This document shows positions 8,396 through 15,365 of a stretch of 32,126 nt of DNA, in pieces (position 1 is the first letter of the stretch; each line of letters opens with the position of its first letter). Position numbers and translations under genes: made by a program. The DNA is taken from contig JBNJDM010000019.1 of the NCBI GenBank assembly GCA_051744925.1, forward strand, positions 1 to 32,126, given 5' to 3'. The notes under the pieces are model-generated. The model saw nothing but the letters and a program-made list of their open reading frames with translations, was not told where the DNA came from and ran no database searches. Origin of the DNA: JACKCP01 sp051744925 (GTDB lineage Bacteria > Desulfobacterota > Desulfobacteria > Desulfobacterales > JACKCP01).

Positions 8396-8953
8396 ATGAA
8401 CGGATTGGATATAGCCATAGTATGTATTCTCGGGTTTACCCTGATAAGAGGGATAATGACAGGTCTTATGCAGTCTGTGTCAGGTATTATAGGAGCTGTT
8501 GCAGGCTTTTATTCGGCTTATCTTTATTATCCTCTGGTTTCTGATATTCTGGCTCAATGGTTTAAACCGGGGCAGGCTGTTAATATTGTAAGTTTTTTTA
8601 TTATTTTCTGTGTTGTTCTTATTGCTGTAACTCTTCTTGGCAAACTTTTGAAATGGTTTATGAAGATAGTTTTTCTCGGCTGGGTTGACCGTATGGGAGG
8701 AGCTGTGCTGGGTCTTTTGAAAGGCGGTCTGGTTTCAGCTGTTCTTGTGGCTGCCCTTACAACTTTTTTATCTCCTGCAAGCCCTGTATTAAAAGACTCA
8801 AAGCTTGTTCCTTATATTTCAGGTACATCTGAAACAATGATGGAGCTTGTTCCTGAAGATATTACAAAAAACAGTTTTTCACCCAATCTGGACGAGCTTA
8901 AAAAGGTATGGGAAAAGGCTGAGGAAAAGATAGGAAGTAATGGAAAAAAGTAA
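8396..8953 (+). CDS. cvpA: CvpA family inner-membrane protein
   Basis: A 185-residue protein with four predicted membrane helices (about residues 4-22, 27-48, 62-84 and 100-122) and a soluble C-terminal tail rich in Lys and Glu. The N-terminal segment LDIAIVCILGFTLIRGIMTG with the Arg-Gly after the first helix is the usual CvpA feature. The founding member is needed for colicin V production in E. coli; other members affect envelope stress tolerance, and no molecular activity is agreed. The start ATG follows a GGGGG ribosome-binding site by about six nucleotides. Its end overlaps mazG by 14 nt, so the two are translated from one message. Confidence 0.9.
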   Translation: MNGLDIAIVCILGFTLIRGIMTGLMQSVSGIIGAVAGFYSAYLYYPLVSDILAQWFKPGQAVNIVSFFIIFCVVLIAVTLLGKLLKWFMKIVFLGWVDRMGGAVLGLLKGGLVSAVLVAALTTFLSPASPVLKDSKLVPYISGTSETMMELVPEDITKNSFSPNLDELKKVWEKAEEKIGSNGKK

Positions 8954-9719
8954 TAATGTAAGTTCTTTATTTGAACTTATTAAAACCCTGAGAAGTGAAA
9001 ACGGTTGCCCCTGGGATAAAAAACAGACCCCCTCAAGTATGGCTGTTCATCTTGTTGAAGAAGCTTTCGAAGCATATGAGGCTATACATTGCCAGTCAGA
9101 TTTAAGTGTTATGGATGAGCTTGGAGATACTCTTTTCCAGTTATGCTTTATAATTCTTTTGTATCAGGAAAAAGATTTATTCACATTTGATGATGTTGTA
9201 AATCAAGCCTTTTGTAAAATGAAATCAAGACATCCTCACGTGTTTGGTGAAGAAAAGGCTGATACAAAAGAAGATGTAGAAAAAATATGGAAAAATGCAA
9301 AAGCTTTTGAAAATTCAAATAATAAACCTTCACTTATGGATATCCCTTCAGGACTTCCAGCGTTGACAAAAGCGCTTAAGATATCTAAAAATGCAGTTTC
9401 TGCAGGTTTTGAATGGGAAAACTCTGATGATGTTTTTAAAAAAATTCATGAGGAAATAGATGAACTTCAGGAGGCTTTCAGGATTAATTCTGACAAGGAA
9501 AAAAAAGAGACAGAACTAGGAGATGTCTTTTTTACAATGGTAAATGCAGGCAGATTTTTAAATCTTGAAAGTGAATCTTCTCTTTTGAAATCGTGCTCAA
9601 AATTTACAAAAAGATTCCGGATGATGGAAAAAGAGGCTGAAAAAATAAATAAAAAGATAGAAGATCTTCAAAGAGAAGATCTTGAATCTTTGTGGAATGA
9701 ATCCAAAAAAATATACTGA
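8940..9719 (+). CDS. mazG: Nucleoside triphosphate pyrophosphohydrolase MazG
   Basis: MazG hydrolyses (d)NTPs to NMP and pyrophosphate, probably clearing aberrant or excess nucleotides. The 259-residue length fits the two-domain form of E. coli MazG (263). The first domain shows CPWDKKQT (residues 23-30), EExxE at 40-44 and DELGD at 59-63, the metal-binding EExxE...ExxD pattern. RHPHVFG follows. The second domain has EEIDELQEA and ETELGDVFF, so both catalytic centres look intact. It overlaps cvpA by 14 nt. No strong terminator follows: CTCTG-TGAT-CAGAG at 9726-9739 is short and lacks a T-run. Confidence 0.95.
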   Translation: MEKSNNVSSLFELIKTLRSENGCPWDKKQTPSSMAVHLVEEAFEAYEAIHCQSDLSVMDELGDTLFQLCFIILLYQEKDLFTFDDVVNQAFCKMKSRHPHVFGEEKADTKEDVEKIWKNAKAFENSNNKPSLMDIPSGLPALTKALKISKNAVSAGFEWENSDDVFKKIHEEIDELQEAFRINSDKEKKETELGDVFFTMVNAGRFLNLESESSLLKSCSKFTKRFRMMEKEAEKINKKIEDLQREDLESLWNESKKIY

Positions 9720-9760
9720 ATTTTACTCTGTGATCAGAGACTGGCTTAAAATATCCAGAA

Positions 9761-10234
9761 TTATGTGTAAGTATTAAGTTTTTCCATAGCTGAATAAGCA
9801 AGCGCTGAGCTTTGTCTTACTATAGACTTAAGTTCTTCTGGTATATTGTTTTTTTCACTGTATCTTAGCATATCATCTGCTTCGGTTTTAATCTGTCCTG
9901 CAAGCGGTCTTATGTCTTCAGGTTCTACCGATTTTTTGCCGAGAAGGTCAGAAAAAGCTTCCAGACCGTTTAGAATTGTTTCAACGTTTTGTTCCACATA
10001 TTCTGATGCTTTTTTATTAAAATCTGCGTCCTGAACCGGATTTGTAAATAAAGGTTCATACACATTATTAACAGGTGTGGTGTTTGCAGTTTTGTCAGAA
10101 GGCTTTGTTCCTTCCACTGTTTTATTTAAGATTTCTGAAAAAGAAGTTTTATCAGAAACATCATTTTTTTTGTTTACTGCTGTATTCCCTGTTTTTGCAA
10201 GGATATCGTTTATTCCGGATATTTTTTCACTCAT
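9761..10234 (-). CDS. Unrecognised protein downstream of flgM, probably flagella-associated
   Basis: A 157-residue acidic protein without signal peptide or membrane segment. The first 70 residues are low complexity (Asn, Thr, Lys and Ser rich) and look disordered. The second half is helical, with ASEYVEQNVETILNGLEAFSDLLG and IKTEADDMLRYSEKNN. It follows flgM by 62 nt on the same strand, with GAGG six nucleotides before its ATG. I do not recognise a family. Its position with flgM and the DVU0524-like gene suggests a flagellar regulatory or chaperone role such as that of FlgN, but nothing in the sequence proves it. Confidence 0.75.
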   Translation of the reverse strand: MSEKISGINDILAKTGNTAVNKKNDVSDKTSFSEILNKTVEGTKPSDKTANTTPVNNVYEPLFTNPVQDADFNKKASEYVEQNVETILNGLEAFSDLLGKKSVEPEDIRPLAGQIKTEADDMLRYSEKNNIPEELKSIVRQSSALAYSAMEKLNTYT

Positions 10235-10296
10235 TTCAGCCTCATAAAAGATTCATTTTTGTTTGAATAAACTAAAGCAAAAAACAGGCCATAAAT

Positions 10297-10605
10297 TTAT
10301 ATAATATCATTAATATGAGATCCGGCTATTTTGTCGGCAACTTTTTCAGAAGAAACATTATAGGTGTTTTTATTAACAGCCTCTTTAAGCCTGGCTATTT
10401 TGTCAGCCCGTGATTCAGACTCCTGTTCAGTTCTCATTGTTTCAGGCGAATAACCCCGCACTTCATCAGTTTTAACAGATTCAGAGCTTCTGATGCTTAC
10501 CTTGTCCTGTTTTTTTACCTCAGACTGATCATCTTTTACAGGTTTGTTCTGTTCTGGTTTAATCCGGTTTAATGTTTCCCGGAAAATATTTCCTGTAATT
10601 TTCAT
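10297..10605 (-). CDS. flgM: FlgM, anti-sigma-28 factor
   Basis: FlgM binds and holds sigma-28 (FliA) until the hook-basal body is complete, then is exported through it. The protein has 102 residues and matches the family in its C-terminal part: RADKIARLKEAVNKNTYNV (67-85) followed by SSEKVADKI is the sigma-binding helix pattern. The N-terminal half is charged and probably disordered, as is usual for FlgM. The start overlaps the upstream gene's stop in an ATGA junction (10602-10605), so the two are coupled. The block probably reads from a sigma-28 promoter candidate at 11061-11087. Confidence 0.92.
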   Translation of the reverse strand: MKITGNIFRETLNRIKPEQNKPVKDDQSEVKKQDKVSIRSSESVKTDEVRGYSPETMRTEQESESRADKIARLKEAVNKNTYNVSSEKVADKIAGSHINDII

Positions 10606-11042
10606 TGATCTTCCCCTTTGTTATTATTCATCTCACTATTTAGTATATCTTTTGTGAGATCTTCCATTCTTTGCTGAACTGCTTTTGAATCTTCAAGGGA
10701 GAAGGTGTTCATTTTTTTTGATGAAGCATCTATTTCGTAATATTTGAAGTCTTTGCTGTCTGAAAAAGCGAATTTTTTTCCGAATTCATTTTCAATCCGG
10801 TCAACAATCTTTTTTTCAAAAGCTTCAGTAGGGCCGTCAGTGGTTATTTTTTTAACAATATCTGACGCAACTTTATCTATAACCCCTTGTTTCTTGCCCT
10901 CTGCCGAAATAGAGATTTTATCCATAGATGTATTCTGCCCGCCCATGCCCTGTGTCTTCATGTTGAGCTTGTTCTGGCTTACCTGTCTGCTGTAAGCTTT
11001 TAATACATTATGAATCTGGTATGCTGGTATTTGCATACTCAC
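10602..11042 (-). CDS. FlgM-associated protein of the DVU0524 family
   Basis: A 146-residue soluble protein. Its start IPAYQIHNVLKAYSRQVSQ and the segment VDKISISAEGKKQG-like (here MDKISISAEGKKQG) match what I recall of the DVU0524 family encoded directly before flgM in Desulfovibrio and relatives. No catalytic motif is visible. The C-terminal part holds DRIENEFGKKF and a helical end. A strong ribosome-binding site, GAGGAGAGGTGAG, precedes the ATG, and its stop overlaps the flgM start by four bases. Function is unknown; constant linkage to flgM points to control of sigma-28 or filament assembly. Confidence 0.8.
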   Translation of the reverse strand: MSMQIPAYQIHNVLKAYSRQVSQNKLNMKTQGMGGQNTSMDKISISAEGKKQGVIDKVASDIVKKITTDGPTEAFEKKIVDRIENEFGKKFAFSDSKDFKYYEIDASSKKMNTFSLEDSKAVQQRMEDLTKDILNSEMNNNKGEDQ

Positions 11043-11060
11043 CTCTCCTCTTTTACAAAC

Positions 11061-11087
11061 AATTCGGCACAGGAAAAAATTTCCTTA
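11061..11087 (-). promoter_or_regulatory. Candidate sigma-28 (FliA) promoter for the flgM block
   Basis: On the minus strand TAAG (11087-11084) is followed after exactly 15 nt by GCCGAATT (11068-11061). The sigma-28 consensus is TAAA-N15-GCCGATAA. The -10 box would lie about 20 nt before the ribosome-binding region of the first flagellar gene, and FlgM genes are commonly under FliA control. Match is good but not perfect. Confidence 0.55.
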
Positions 11088-11137
11088 AGCTTTTTTTTTA
11101 TTTTTCAAATATTTAACAAAAAATGTCAAGTAACTAA

Positions 11138-11629
11138 TCAGGCAAGATATGTTCTTATAAACGAAAGATGAGAATCAAAGGCTATTTCAGGCATATTTTC
11201 ATATGAAAAAAATCTGCAGTCCATTGCGTCGTCTCCGGGGAAAATAGTTCCGGAAAATTTTTCCACAGCAAAACCGGTTATTGAAACTGAGCCGTATAAA
11301 ATGCTTGGGTGGCTCAGTACTCCGAGAAGATCTGATATTTTTCCGTTTATATCTGTTTCTTCCTTAAGCTCTCTTAATGCAGTTTCCTCAGGAGTTTCGC
11401 CTATTTCCATAAAACCGCCGGGAAGACACCACATCCCGATTTTTGGTGGAACGCTTCTTTTTACAAGCAAAATATTTTTATTTTCGTCAGCTACGACGCA
11501 GCAGCAAGCAGGTACAGGGTTTTCATACAAAGGTTCATTGCATACCTTGCAAAAAAGTCTTGAAGCCCCTTCAATATGTCTTTTTTCAAGCTCAAATCCG
11601 CAGAAATGGCAGAATTTTTTTTGCTTCAA
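11138..11629 (-). CDS. NUDIX hydrolase with N-terminal zinc ribbon
   Basis: A 163-residue protein. The zinc ribbon has CHFC (Cys7, Cys10) and CKVC (Cys27, Cys30). It is followed by a complete Nudix box, G-x5-E-x7-RE-x2-EE, with Gly72, Glu78, Arg86-Glu87 and Glu90-Glu91. The architecture resembles ADP-ribose or NADH pyrophosphatase-like Nudix proteins; the substrate is not determinable. I chose TTG at 11629-11627 because AAGGA stands seven nucleotides before it and it places the zinc ribbon at the N-terminus. An in-frame ATG at 11677 has no ribosome-binding site and would run translation through a perfect 10-bp hairpin, and a TTG at 11701 lies inside a repeat. It lies upstream of the flagellar block on the same strand. 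Confidence 0.88.
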   Translation of the reverse strand: MKQKKFCHFCGFELEKRHIEGASRLFCKVCNEPLYENPVPACCCVVADENKNILLVKRSVPPKIGMWCLPGGFMEIGETPEETALRELKEETDINGKISDLLGVLSHPSILYGSVSITGFAVEKFSGTIFPGDDAMDCRFFSYENMPEIAFDSHLSFIRTYLA

Positions 11630-11646
11630 AGTTTTATCCTTATAAG

Positions 11647-11677
11647 ATGAGGGCAGGTTTACGTTTACTGCCCTCAT
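11647..11677 (-). promoter_or_regulatory. Perfect 10-bp hairpin in the NUDIX leader
   Basis: ATGAGGGCAG (11647-11656) and CTGCCCTCAT (11668-11677) are exact reverse complements around an 11-nt loop. On the minus strand the hairpin ends five nucleotides before the AAGGA ribosome-binding site of the proposed TTG start. It could be an RNA control element or an operator. Read on the plus strand it is followed by TTTTAATTA, terminator-like, but no plus-strand gene needs one here. Confidence 0.6.
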
Positions 11678-11682
11678 TTTAA

Positions 11683-11725
11683 TTAGAGATTGGCCGAACA
11701 ATGCAATTTTTTGTTGAGCAACTAA
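11683..11725. repeat. Short form of the palindromic intergenic repeat
   Basis: A 43-bp unit bounded by TTAG and CTAA. It joins the left-end sequence TTGGCCGAA...AATTTTTTGTT to the right-end sequence GAGCAACTAA, as if the centre of a full copy had been deleted. It abuts the full-length copy that starts at 11726. Confidence 0.6.
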
Positions 11726-11870
11726 CTAGTATTTGGCCGAAAACTAGAATTTTTTGTTCGGTTCAAGGCAGATGAAAAATTTAACCGCAGGAATACTGAA
11801 GTATTTTGAGGATTAAATTTTGATTCTAACGCAGAACCGGGACAAAAGGCAGTTTTCGTTCAGTAACTAA
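11726..11870 (+). repeat. Full-length palindromic intergenic repeat, copy A (145 bp)
   Basis: The element is an imperfect palindrome over its whole length. Outer arms TTTGGCCGAAAACT and AGTTTTCGTTCAG face each other, GTTCGGTTC and GAACCGGGAC form an inner pair, and the centre is AATACT-GA-AGTATT flanked by AATTTAA and TTAAATT. It matches copies B (20147-20292, reverse orientation) and C (23170-23314) over nearly its full length. It lies between the NUDIX 5' end and the aldolase 3' end, and its right terminus abuts the aldolase stop codon. No coding capacity is visible, so it resembles a MITE or a large REP element. Confidence 0.85.
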
Positions 11871-13154
11871 CTAATCATCAAAGTCTCCGTCAGGGCCTTT
11901 ATCGCTTTCTATTGCTTTTGCTTTTTCAATAATTTTTTCTTTTGTCCATTCATCAGGATTTTCTATTCTTGAAGCTTTAGGGCCGGGATCATGACCTCCT
12001 TTTTCAAGTATTGCACTAACTGCATAATCTGCAGTGTCTTTTGCATTAAATACATTTACAAGATAATTATAGGCAAGGTCTTCAACTCTTTGAACCATTT
12101 TTTCCTTAACTTCTCTTTCAAGGCCCATAATTATATTTTCAAAAGGGCGGTTAAGCTTTTTAAAATCATTACCTTTTAGCCCTTTTTCGTCGGCATATTT
12201 ACGCATTTGTTCCCATATATCTTCAGGAAGGCCTTCGCCTTTTATCTTTTTCAGGTCTCCGTTTGAATCCGGGATTGCGTTTCCGTAATCATTGACTTCA
12301 ATGCCCCAGCCTGCCATCTGAAGAGCTGTTGCAACATTGGCTTTTGTAGTAGCTGTTTGTTCGGCTATTTCTTTAAGTTTTGCAGAGCTGTTACCTGAGG
12401 TTCCGTGCTGAGCTCCTGATACACCGTATGGTTCAAGTGCTTTATGAATTTCAGCAGTAAGTTCGATCTGAATTCCGTCTTCATTTGCTTCTATTCCGTG
12501 GGTTGTGCCGTTGTTTAATGCTATCCAGTTGGGGAATATATTGTGTGCATTCAGACCTTTTATAAGGAACAATGCTTCTTCAGGTGTTGAAAGTCCTGAT
12601 TTGCCTTTTATCTCGCCTACTTCTGTTTCAAGGCCTGCCCATGGCGGGATAAGATCGTAAAGGTCGATATTTGTAAGCAGGTTAAGGTCATCAGGCATAT
12701 GGGAAGCATCTACAGCTATTGATGTTATGCCTGAGTCAAAAAGTGAAGGTATCTCTCTTTTTGCACCTGGTATATCTTCCTGTTTTTTTATTCCGTAATG
12801 ATCAGCATGAACTGCAACAGGTATTGTAATACCCAGCTCATTGCATACAGCATCAACCTGTCTTGCCATATTCCAGAGGTTAACAGGGCAGTATGCATTT
12901 GCCCCGCCTTCAGATCTTGCAATTTCTATTATAATTGCAGCATTTGCTTTTTGGGCCGCTTTCAGAGCACCTCTTAAAACAATATGATTCCTTGCATTGG
13001 CGGCTATTGTCATGCATTTGCCTTTTCTTAACATTGCAAGATCAATATATTTCCCTGAAACAATCAAGGCTTTGGAATTTGGAAAAAGTCTTCTTATATT
13101 CGGGGGTCTTCCAATTTCAATTGCTTTTTCAAAGTCGGCCGTATTTACAGGCAT
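11871..13154 (-). CDS. fba: Class II fructose-bisphosphate aldolase
   Basis: A zinc-dependent aldolase cleaving fructose 1,6-bisphosphate to dihydroxyacetone phosphate and glyceraldehyde 3-phosphate, or the reverse in gluconeogenesis. The catalytic region HADHYG puts His116, Asp118 and His119 together. LETEVGEIKG (175-184), NNGTTHG with His219 and SGAQHGTSG with His250 supply the other metal ligands and phosphate-binding loop. At 427 residues it is longer than E. coli FbaA (359), with extra sequence at both ends including an acidic tail, so it belongs to a longer class II subgroup. The ATG follows a perfect AGGAGG. It appears monocistronic: a palindromic repeat begins right at its stop codon and the split lysO pair lies upstream on the same strand. 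Confidence 0.93.
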   Translation of the reverse strand: MPVNTADFEKAIEIGRPPNIRRLFPNSKALIVSGKYIDLAMLRKGKCMTIAANARNHIVLRGALKAAQKANAAIIIEIARSEGGANAYCPVNLWNMARQVDAVCNELGITIPVAVHADHYGIKKQEDIPGAKREIPSLFDSGITSIAVDASHMPDDLNLLTNIDLYDLIPPWAGLETEVGEIKGKSGLSTPEEALFLIKGLNAHNIFPNWIALNNGTTHGIEANEDGIQIELTAEIHKALEPYGVSGAQHGTSGNSSAKLKEIAEQTATTKANVATALQMAGWGIEVNDYGNAIPDSNGDLKKIKGEGLPEDIWEQMRKYADEKGLKGNDFKKLNRPFENIIMGLEREVKEKMVQRVEDLAYNYLVNVFNAKDTADYAVSAILEKGGHDPGPKASRIENPDEWTKEKIIEKAKAIESDKGPDGDFDD

Positions 13155-13179
13155 TTATTCCTCCTAAAAAATTTTGTAA

Positions 13180-13208
13180 TTAGTTTTGAAGCAAAACTGC
13201 TTTTTGGT
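13180..13208. repeat. Relic end of the palindromic repeat upstream of the aldolase
   Basis: TTAGTTTTGAAGCAAAACTG followed by CTTTTTGG resembles the repeat end TTAGTTGCTGAACGAAAACTGCCTTTTTT. It includes a perfect 7-bp hairpin, AGTTTTG-AAG-CAAAACT (13182-13198). It lies between lysO and the aldolase start and could equally be an unrelated leader hairpin. Confidence 0.35.
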
Positions 13209-13279
13209 CAATTATTATGTACAGATTAAAAAAATCTGAAGCTGATCACTAAGTATTTAATATTGCAAATCTTTGGATT

Positions 13280-13882
13280 TTAAAAGTTTAAAATTAAAGT
13301 TACAGCAAACGGAGTTAACACTGTCAGAACAAAACCGCTGAAAAGAGCAACAGCGGCAATTTCCTTGCCTGAAAATTTTGCAATTACAGGAAGTGTTGTA
13401 TCCATTGCAGTTGCCCCTCCTGAAGCAACAGAAGAAAGCGGTCCGAAATATTTAACAAAAAAGGGAGCCAGTGCAAGGGTTATTATTTCCCTTGAGATAT
13501 TTGATAAAAGTGCAGTTACCCCGAGTATATCAGAATGAATTTCAGCTATTATTATGCTTGAAAGAGAATAATATCCAAATCCTGCTCCGACTGCAGCAGC
13601 CTCCTTTAAAGAAATTTCGGGTAAAAATACAGATACGGCTCCAGCTCCGGCAAGAGATCCGGCTGTTATTGCTACAGGAACAAAAATAAGCTGCTTTCCT
13701 TTATTTTTAAATAAAAGCCATGTGTTTTTGTCTGCACCCATGCTTATTCCGACTAAAAATAATAAAAGATAAAGCGCATAAGTTGAATATGAATTATTGA
13801 TTAAAATTTCAGGCAGAAAATCATAAAGCCCGAGGAAAAGACCTGTAGCAAAAAATGCAATTATGATTAAGCTGTCTTTCAT
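13280..13882 (-). CDS. lysO: LysO family lysine exporter, C-terminal half
   Basis: A 200-residue integral membrane protein with about six hydrophobic segments. It corresponds to the C-terminal part of LysO (DUF340, E. coli YbjE), a lysine efflux protein. SMGADKNTW, the helix GAGFGYYSLSSIIIAE, LSNISREI and GGATAMDTTLPVI are typical of the family. With the 96-residue gene just upstream the total is 296, close to the 299 of single-chain E. coli LysO. The ATG is two nucleotides after the stop codon of that gene and its GAGGAG ribosome-binding site lies inside it, so the halves are made together. I infer a two-subunit transporter; lysine as substrate comes from the family only. Confidence 0.88.
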   Translation of the reverse strand: MKDSLIIIAFFATGLFLGLYDFLPEILINNSYSTYALYLLLFLVGISMGADKNTWLLFKNKGKQLIFVPVAITAGSLAGAGAVSVFLPEISLKEAAAVGAGFGYYSLSSIIIAEIHSDILGVTALLSNISREIITLALAPFFVKYFGPLSSVASGGATAMDTTLPVIAKFSGKEIAAVALFSGFVLTVLTPFAVTLILNF

Positions 13883-13884
13883 AA

Positions 13885-14175
13885 TTATTGTTTCTCCTCT
13901 TTTGCCTTATCTTTGAAAATAAGTCTGTAAACAGGAATAATAAGTATTATGCTTCCTGCAACAGCTCCCACAGCCAGCAAAATTCCGCTGAAACCTGTTT
14001 TTAAAAAAGATCCTGTTACTTTTTCATTTGTGCCTGCTTCAACTCCGAAAAGAAATAAAAGCAGAAAAACGCTTACCATTAATGATTTATCAAAAAAAAA
14101 CAAAGTTTTTTTCCTTTTTTTCAGACACCAGCCTGTAAGAATTCCTGCAAATAAAAATAAAAATACATTGATCAT
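13885..14175 (-). CDS. LysO family lysine exporter, N-terminal half
   Basis: A 96-residue membrane protein with three hydrophobic segments (about 2-17, 29-46 and 60-84) and a charged end KDKAKEEKQ. It corresponds to the N-terminal DUF340 part of LysO, including TGWCLKKRKK after the first helix and FLFGVEAGTNE. It is not a frameshift product: it ends in a charged cytoplasmic-type tail and the next gene has its own ribosome-binding site and start. Split LysO proteins occur in other bacteria. No lysine riboswitch was recognised in the 190 bp upstream. Confidence 0.82.
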   Translation of the reverse strand: MINVFLFLFAGILTGWCLKKRKKTLFFFDKSLMVSVFLLLFLFGVEAGTNEKVTGSFLKTGFSGILLAVGAVAGSIILIIPVYRLIFKDKAKEEKQ

Positions 14176-14367
14176 TAAATATAAAACCTTTTATATAAAA
14201 TCTGAATAGAGCTTATAATTTTTTTATATAACTTAATTCAGAATAATATTTCAGCTACCTTAAAAATTGTTGAAATAAAAACTCAATGCTTTAAATTTCA
14301 AACTGTTGAATTTATCTTTGATAAAAGTCATTTGTCAAACAAATTGTAATTGCAATACGGAGATAAT

Positions 14368-14973
14368 ATGAAATCTATAGATGCAAAGGGTCTTAACTGC
14401 CCGAAACCTGTTCTTGAGACAAAAAAATATATCGATGCCAATCCTGATATAACTGAAATAGAGGTTATTGTAGATAATAACCCGGCAGTTGAAAATGTTT
14501 CCAGATTTTTATCAAATCAGGGTTTTGAAACAGATGTCGACTCTGATGAAAATGAACACAGAATCAAAGCTCAAAGGCATGGCGGGAAAGAAGTTTTTTC
14601 AGATTCGGATGAAGCCCCGGATGGCGAAGAAAGTGATGAGCTGAAAACTCTTGTAATGATAACAAATAATAAAATGGGACTTGGAGATGATATTCTCGGT
14701 AAAAAGCTTATGCAGAGTTTTATATCTACACTTGATGAATATTCAGGGTTGTGGAAGCTTGTTTTTGTAAATGCAGGTGTAAAACTTGCGGTAAAAGGTT
14801 CTGAAACGGTCGATGCGCTGAAAAAGCTTGAGTCTTCAGGCATAAAAATACTTGTATGCGGTACATGTCTTGATCATTATAACCTTCTTAATGAAAAACA
14901 GGTCGGTGAGACTACAAATATGCTTGATATAGTTACAAGTCTTAACCTTGCAGAAAAAATAATTCAGCTCTGA
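14368..14973 (+). CDS. yedF: Selenium metabolism protein YedF (TusA-like + DsrE-like domains)
   Basis: A 201-residue cytoplasmic protein. Residues 1-70 form a TusA/SirA domain with the CPKP motif (Cys11) in GLNCPKP. An acidic linker (about 74-92) leads to a DsrE-like domain (93-201) containing TNNKMGLGDDILGKKLM and CGTC at 164-167. This two-domain form is the YedF family that tracks with selenium use (SelD) in anaerobes; its reaction is not established, though a role in handling persulfide or selenide is plausible. ATG at 14368 follows GGAG by five nucleotides. An in-frame TTG 18 nt earlier is less likely. The stop overlaps the converging response-regulator gene by 10 nt. It fits the selenoprotein gene at 24700-25371. 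Confidence 0.93.
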   Translation: MKSIDAKGLNCPKPVLETKKYIDANPDITEIEVIVDNNPAVENVSRFLSNQGFETDVDSDENEHRIKAQRHGGKEVFSDSDEAPDGEESDELKTLVMITNNKMGLGDDILGKKLMQSFISTLDEYSGLWKLVFVNAGVKLAVKGSETVDALKKLESSGIKILVCGTCLDHYNLLNEKQVGETTNMLDIVTSLNLAEKIIQL

Positions 14974-15365
14974 TTTTTCCCTATCCCCAGATCTTTGAGA
15001 GCTTTTTCAATATCCGGCTTTGAAACAGGTTTTACTATATATGATTCACAGCCGGATTTAAAAGCTTTCATAACTTCATCTTTCTGGTTAAGAGCTGTAA
15101 CCATAATTATTTTAACATGATCAAGTCCTGAGATATTTCTTTCCTGTTCAAATTCCCTTATTTTTTTCAAAACTTCCTGGCCGCTCATTACAGGCATCAT
15201 AATATCGAGGCATATCAGGTCAAACGGTTTTTTTTCAAAGGCTTCAGTAAAAAGATTGTAAGCCTTTTCACCGTCTTCAGCTACAATACACTCACCGTAA
15301 TCTTTAAGATAATTTTTCATAAGTATTTCACTAACTTTGTCATCTTCTGCAATTAAAATTTTCAT
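14964..15365 (-). CDS. Single-domain response regulator (CheY-like)
   Basis: A 133-residue receiver domain with no output domain. It has the acidic pocket Glu7-Asp8-Asp9, phosphoacceptor Asp54 in LDIMMP, the conserved Thr in VTALNQ (about residue 90) and Lys in KPVSK (about 112). It is the last gene of a five-gene signalling cluster; its start overlaps the preceding stop by four bases (ATGA). Its likely phosphate donor is the cluster's histidine kinase, and without an output domain it probably works by protein contact or as a phosphate relay. The 3' end overlaps yedF by 10 nt. Confidence 0.93.
   Translation of the reverse strand: MKILIAEDDKVSEILMKNYLKDYGECIVAEDGEKAYNLFTEAFEKKPFDLICLDIMMPVMSGQEVLKKIREFEQERNISGLDHVKIIMVTALNQKDEVMKAFKSGCESYIVKPVSKPDIEKALKDLGIGKNQS

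Noticed and set aside
9726..9739. Terminator after mazG (CTCTG-TGAT-CAGAG)
   Set aside because: Only five base pairs and no T-run on the plus strand.
11683..11870. CRISPR-like array from the repeated motifs around 11700-11870
   Set aside because: The repeats are ends of palindromic elements, not regularly spaced direct repeats with unique spacers, and no cas gene is present.
13280..14175. Frameshifted lysO pseudogene
   Set aside because: Both parts have complete starts and stops, the second has its own ribosome-binding site, and both keep conserved family segments.
14176..14349. Lysine riboswitch upstream of the split lysO genes
   Set aside because: The region is short and AT-rich and I could not find the stems or conserved purine-rich loops of an L-box.
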